DNA from: Paracoccaceae bacterium
GTDB taxonomy: Bacteria > Pseudomonadota > Alphaproteobacteria > Rhodobacterales > Rhodobacteraceae
Assembly: GCA_015487335.1 (NCBI GenBank)
Contig: WFPZ01000275.1
Location: 1-8,523 of the forward strand
Reading direction: 5' to 3'
Length of the DNA stretch: 8,523 nt
In this document: positions 7,499 through 8,523 of the stretch, one piece after another
Position numbering within the stretch: the stretch's first letter is position 1
Layout: every line of letters starts with the position of its first letter
Translations under genes and position numbers: made by a program
Notes under the pieces: model-generated
Told to the model about the DNA's origin: nothing
What the model saw: the letters and a program-made list of their open reading frames with translations, nothing else
The model's database searches: none

Positions 7499-8161
7499 TT
7501 ACAGGGGTTCGATGCCCCGTTTTTCCGCATCATCGAGCGCATCGAGCATCTCCAGCACCGTCAGGCCGCTTGCCGGGTGGCGCCAGTGCGGTGCGATCTC
7601 GGCCAGGGGAATCAGCACGAAGGCGCGCTCGTGCATGCGCGGATGGGGCAGGATCAGCTCCTGCGGGGCCTTGCGGGCGCGGGCCTCGGGCGGCAGGTCG
7701 CGCCAGGCGGCGAAGACGGCCGCGTCTGGCAGCACCCTTTGCCCCGCGGCGATCAGGTCGAGGTCCAGCGTGCGCGCTGCCCAGCGTGCCTGCCGGGTGC
7801 GCCCGTAGCGCGCCTCGATGCGGTTGAGCAGCGCCAGAAAGGCCGCGGGCTCCATTCCGCCCTCGGCCACCAGCGCCGCGTTGACAAAATCCGGCCCCGC
7901 GCCGGCGGGAAAGCACGGCGTCCGGTACAGGCGGCTGACGGCACAAATCGTCACCCCCGCCGCGGCGATGTCCGCGACGGCTTTCCTGATGGTTGTGGCC
8001 GGATCGCCGGCCTTCGACGGCAGGTTGCCGCCCATGGCCACGAGCCAGGTTTCATCTCCGCCTTTTAGGTCAGTCTTGCTGATTTTTCTTTTCCCTGTCT
8101 TGCGGCGAGGAACGAATTGAATATGTTTCAGGGGCTTTCTCCGGTGCAATACCCGCACCAC
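7499..8161 (-). CDS. folK: 6-hydroxymethyl-7,8-dihydropterin pyrophosphokinase (start uncertain)
   Basis: FolK transfers pyrophosphate from ATP to 6-hydroxymethyl-7,8-dihydropterin in folate synthesis. Counted from the first possible start, the core begins at TWLVAMGGNLPS (residues 38-49). It continues with VSRLYRTPCFPAGAGPDFVNAAL (split around 75-97), the signature RWAARTLDLDLI at 126-137 with metal ligands D133 and D135, and LPHPRMHERAFVLIPL from 171. The C-terminus and stop at 7499 are certain. The start is not: an in-frame TGA lies just above GTG 8161. The only ordinary starts before the core are GTG 8161, GTG 8158 and TTG 8149, none with a clear Shine-Dalgarno. CTG 8131 has GGAGA well placed. 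The first 35 or so codons are basic and AT-rich, unlike the rest. I give the longest frame; the true protein may have as few as about 183 residues. Confidence 0.85.
   Translation of the reverse strand: MVRVLHRRKPLKHIQFVPRRKTGKRKISKTDLKGGDETWLVAMGGNLPSKAGDPATTIRKAVADIAAAGVTICAVSRLYRTPCFPAGAGPDFVNAALVAEGGMEPAAFLALLNRIEARYGRTRQARWAARTLDLDLIAAGQRVLPDAAVFAAWRDLPPEARARKAPQELILPHPRMHERAFVLIPLAEIAPHWRHPASGLTVLEMLDALDDAEKRGIEPL
8100..8127 (+). promoter_or_regulatory. Possible promoter for the NYN-domain gene
   Basis: TTGCGG (8100-8105, 3 of 6) and TATGTT (8122-8127, 4 of 6) are 16 bp apart on the plus strand, in the AT-rich stretch between folK and the divergent gene. The leader would be about 73 nt. 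The match is modest. On the opposite strand TTGCAC (8149-8144) and CATATT (8125-8120) with 18-bp spacing could serve folK, and the two -10 regions would overlap. Confidence 0.25.
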
Positions 8162-8206
8162 TCACTCAACCAAGCCACCGGCGGAAAGTCTTGGAAAGGA
8201 AAATTT

Positions 8207-8523
8207 ATGTTCTATCGTGACGAACGGCTGGCGCTGTTCATCGACGGCTCCAACCTCTACGCAGCAGCCAAGGCGCTCGGCTTCGACATCGATTACAAGC
8301 TCCTGCGCCAGGAATTCATGCGCCGCGGCAAACTGCTGCGCGCCTTCTACTACACCGCCCTGCTGGAAAGCGACGAATACTCGCCGATCCGGCCGCTGGT
8401 CGACTGGCTCAACTACAACGGCTTCACCATGGTGACCAAGCCGGCCAAGGAATTCACCGATTCCACCGGCCGGCGCAAGGTGAAGGGCAACATGGACATC
8501 GAACTGGCCATAGACGCCATGGA
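8207..8523 (+). CDS. NYN-domain (LabA/DUF88-type) protein, N-terminal part, runs off the right edge
   Basis: The visible 105 codons begin MFYRDERLALFIDGSNLYAA. FIDGSNLY at residues 11-18 is the first motif of the NYN (PIN-like) domain, with the acidic metal-site residue D13 and N16. The segment RKVKGNMDIELAIDAM at 90-105 matches the second conserved region, where D97 and D103 are candidate active-site acids. FYYTALLE near 47-54 is the usual second strand. Proteins of this family resemble metal-dependent ribonucleases, and some bacterial members (LabA/DUF88) have regulatory or RNA-processing roles; the substrate here is unknown. The ATG at 8207 has GGAAAGGA about 6 nt upstream. It is the only plus-strand gene in the window and is divergent from folK. 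Family members are often about 180-250 residues, so roughly half may be missing. Confidence 0.88.
   Translation, partial: MFYRDERLALFIDGSNLYAAAKALGFDIDYKLLRQEFMRRGKLLRAFYYTALLESDEYSPIRPLVDWLNYNGFTMVTKPAKEFTDSTGRRKVKGNMDIELAIDAM

Noticed and set aside
8053..8059. ATG at 8055 right after GGCGGAG, near the folK core
   Set aside because: It is out of frame with folK, its Shine-Dalgarno is only 1 nt away, and its frame stops after about 35 codons.
8217..8435. 72-codon plus-strand open frame at the right end
   Set aside because: It is a shifted frame inside the NYN-domain gene, whose own frame starts at 8207 with a good ribosome binding site.

Overview
The window is high-GC chromosomal DNA. Its gene content and order fit an alphaproteobacterium of the Rhodobacteraceae type: rpoZ, a single RelA/SpoT homologue, a DUF2062 membrane protein, pdxJ, acpS, lepB, rnc, era and a DUF1491 gene in one line. 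The assignment rests on recognised protein families and remembered gene order, not on a search.

Layout. Eleven of the twelve genes lie on the minus strand and read right to left. folK (about 7499-8161) is followed by a 93-bp gap holding a good promoter candidate. Then come rpoZ (7052-7405), the bifunctional (p)ppGpp synthetase/hydrolase gene (4903-7020), a DUF2062 membrane protein (4239-4886), pdxJ (3447-4205), a small exported protein of unknown function (3004-3450), acpS (2606-3007), lepB (1759-2547), rnc (1076-1762), era (168-1077/1079) and the 5' part of a DUF1491 gene (1-171), which is cut by the window edge. At the right end a NYN-domain (LabA/DUF88-type) gene starts at 8207 on the plus strand and is cut by the window edge. 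The folK-NYN spacer is therefore a divergent promoter region.

How the genes work together. From rpoZ to DUF1491 the largest gap is 58 bp, and five neighbouring pairs overlap by exactly 4 bp (three ATGA, two TTGA). This suggests one long, translationally coupled transcription unit, perhaps with an internal promoter before lepB. rpoZ and rsh join the RNA polymerase omega subunit to (p)ppGpp metabolism. pdxJ makes vitamin B6, acpS activates acyl carrier protein, lepB removes signal peptides, and rnc and era act in rRNA processing and 30S assembly. The lepB-rnc-era and pdxJ-acpS neighbourhoods of E. coli are kept here but in a rearranged order.

I found no mobile element, CRISPR array, tRNA, rRNA or clear intrinsic terminator, and no sign of a new multi-gene system. 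The points worth a second look are small: the unclear start of folK, the exported protein between pdxJ and acpS, two TTG starts embedded in upstream stop codons, related palindromes around the rpoZ promoter, and a hairpin plus perfect -35 box before lepB.
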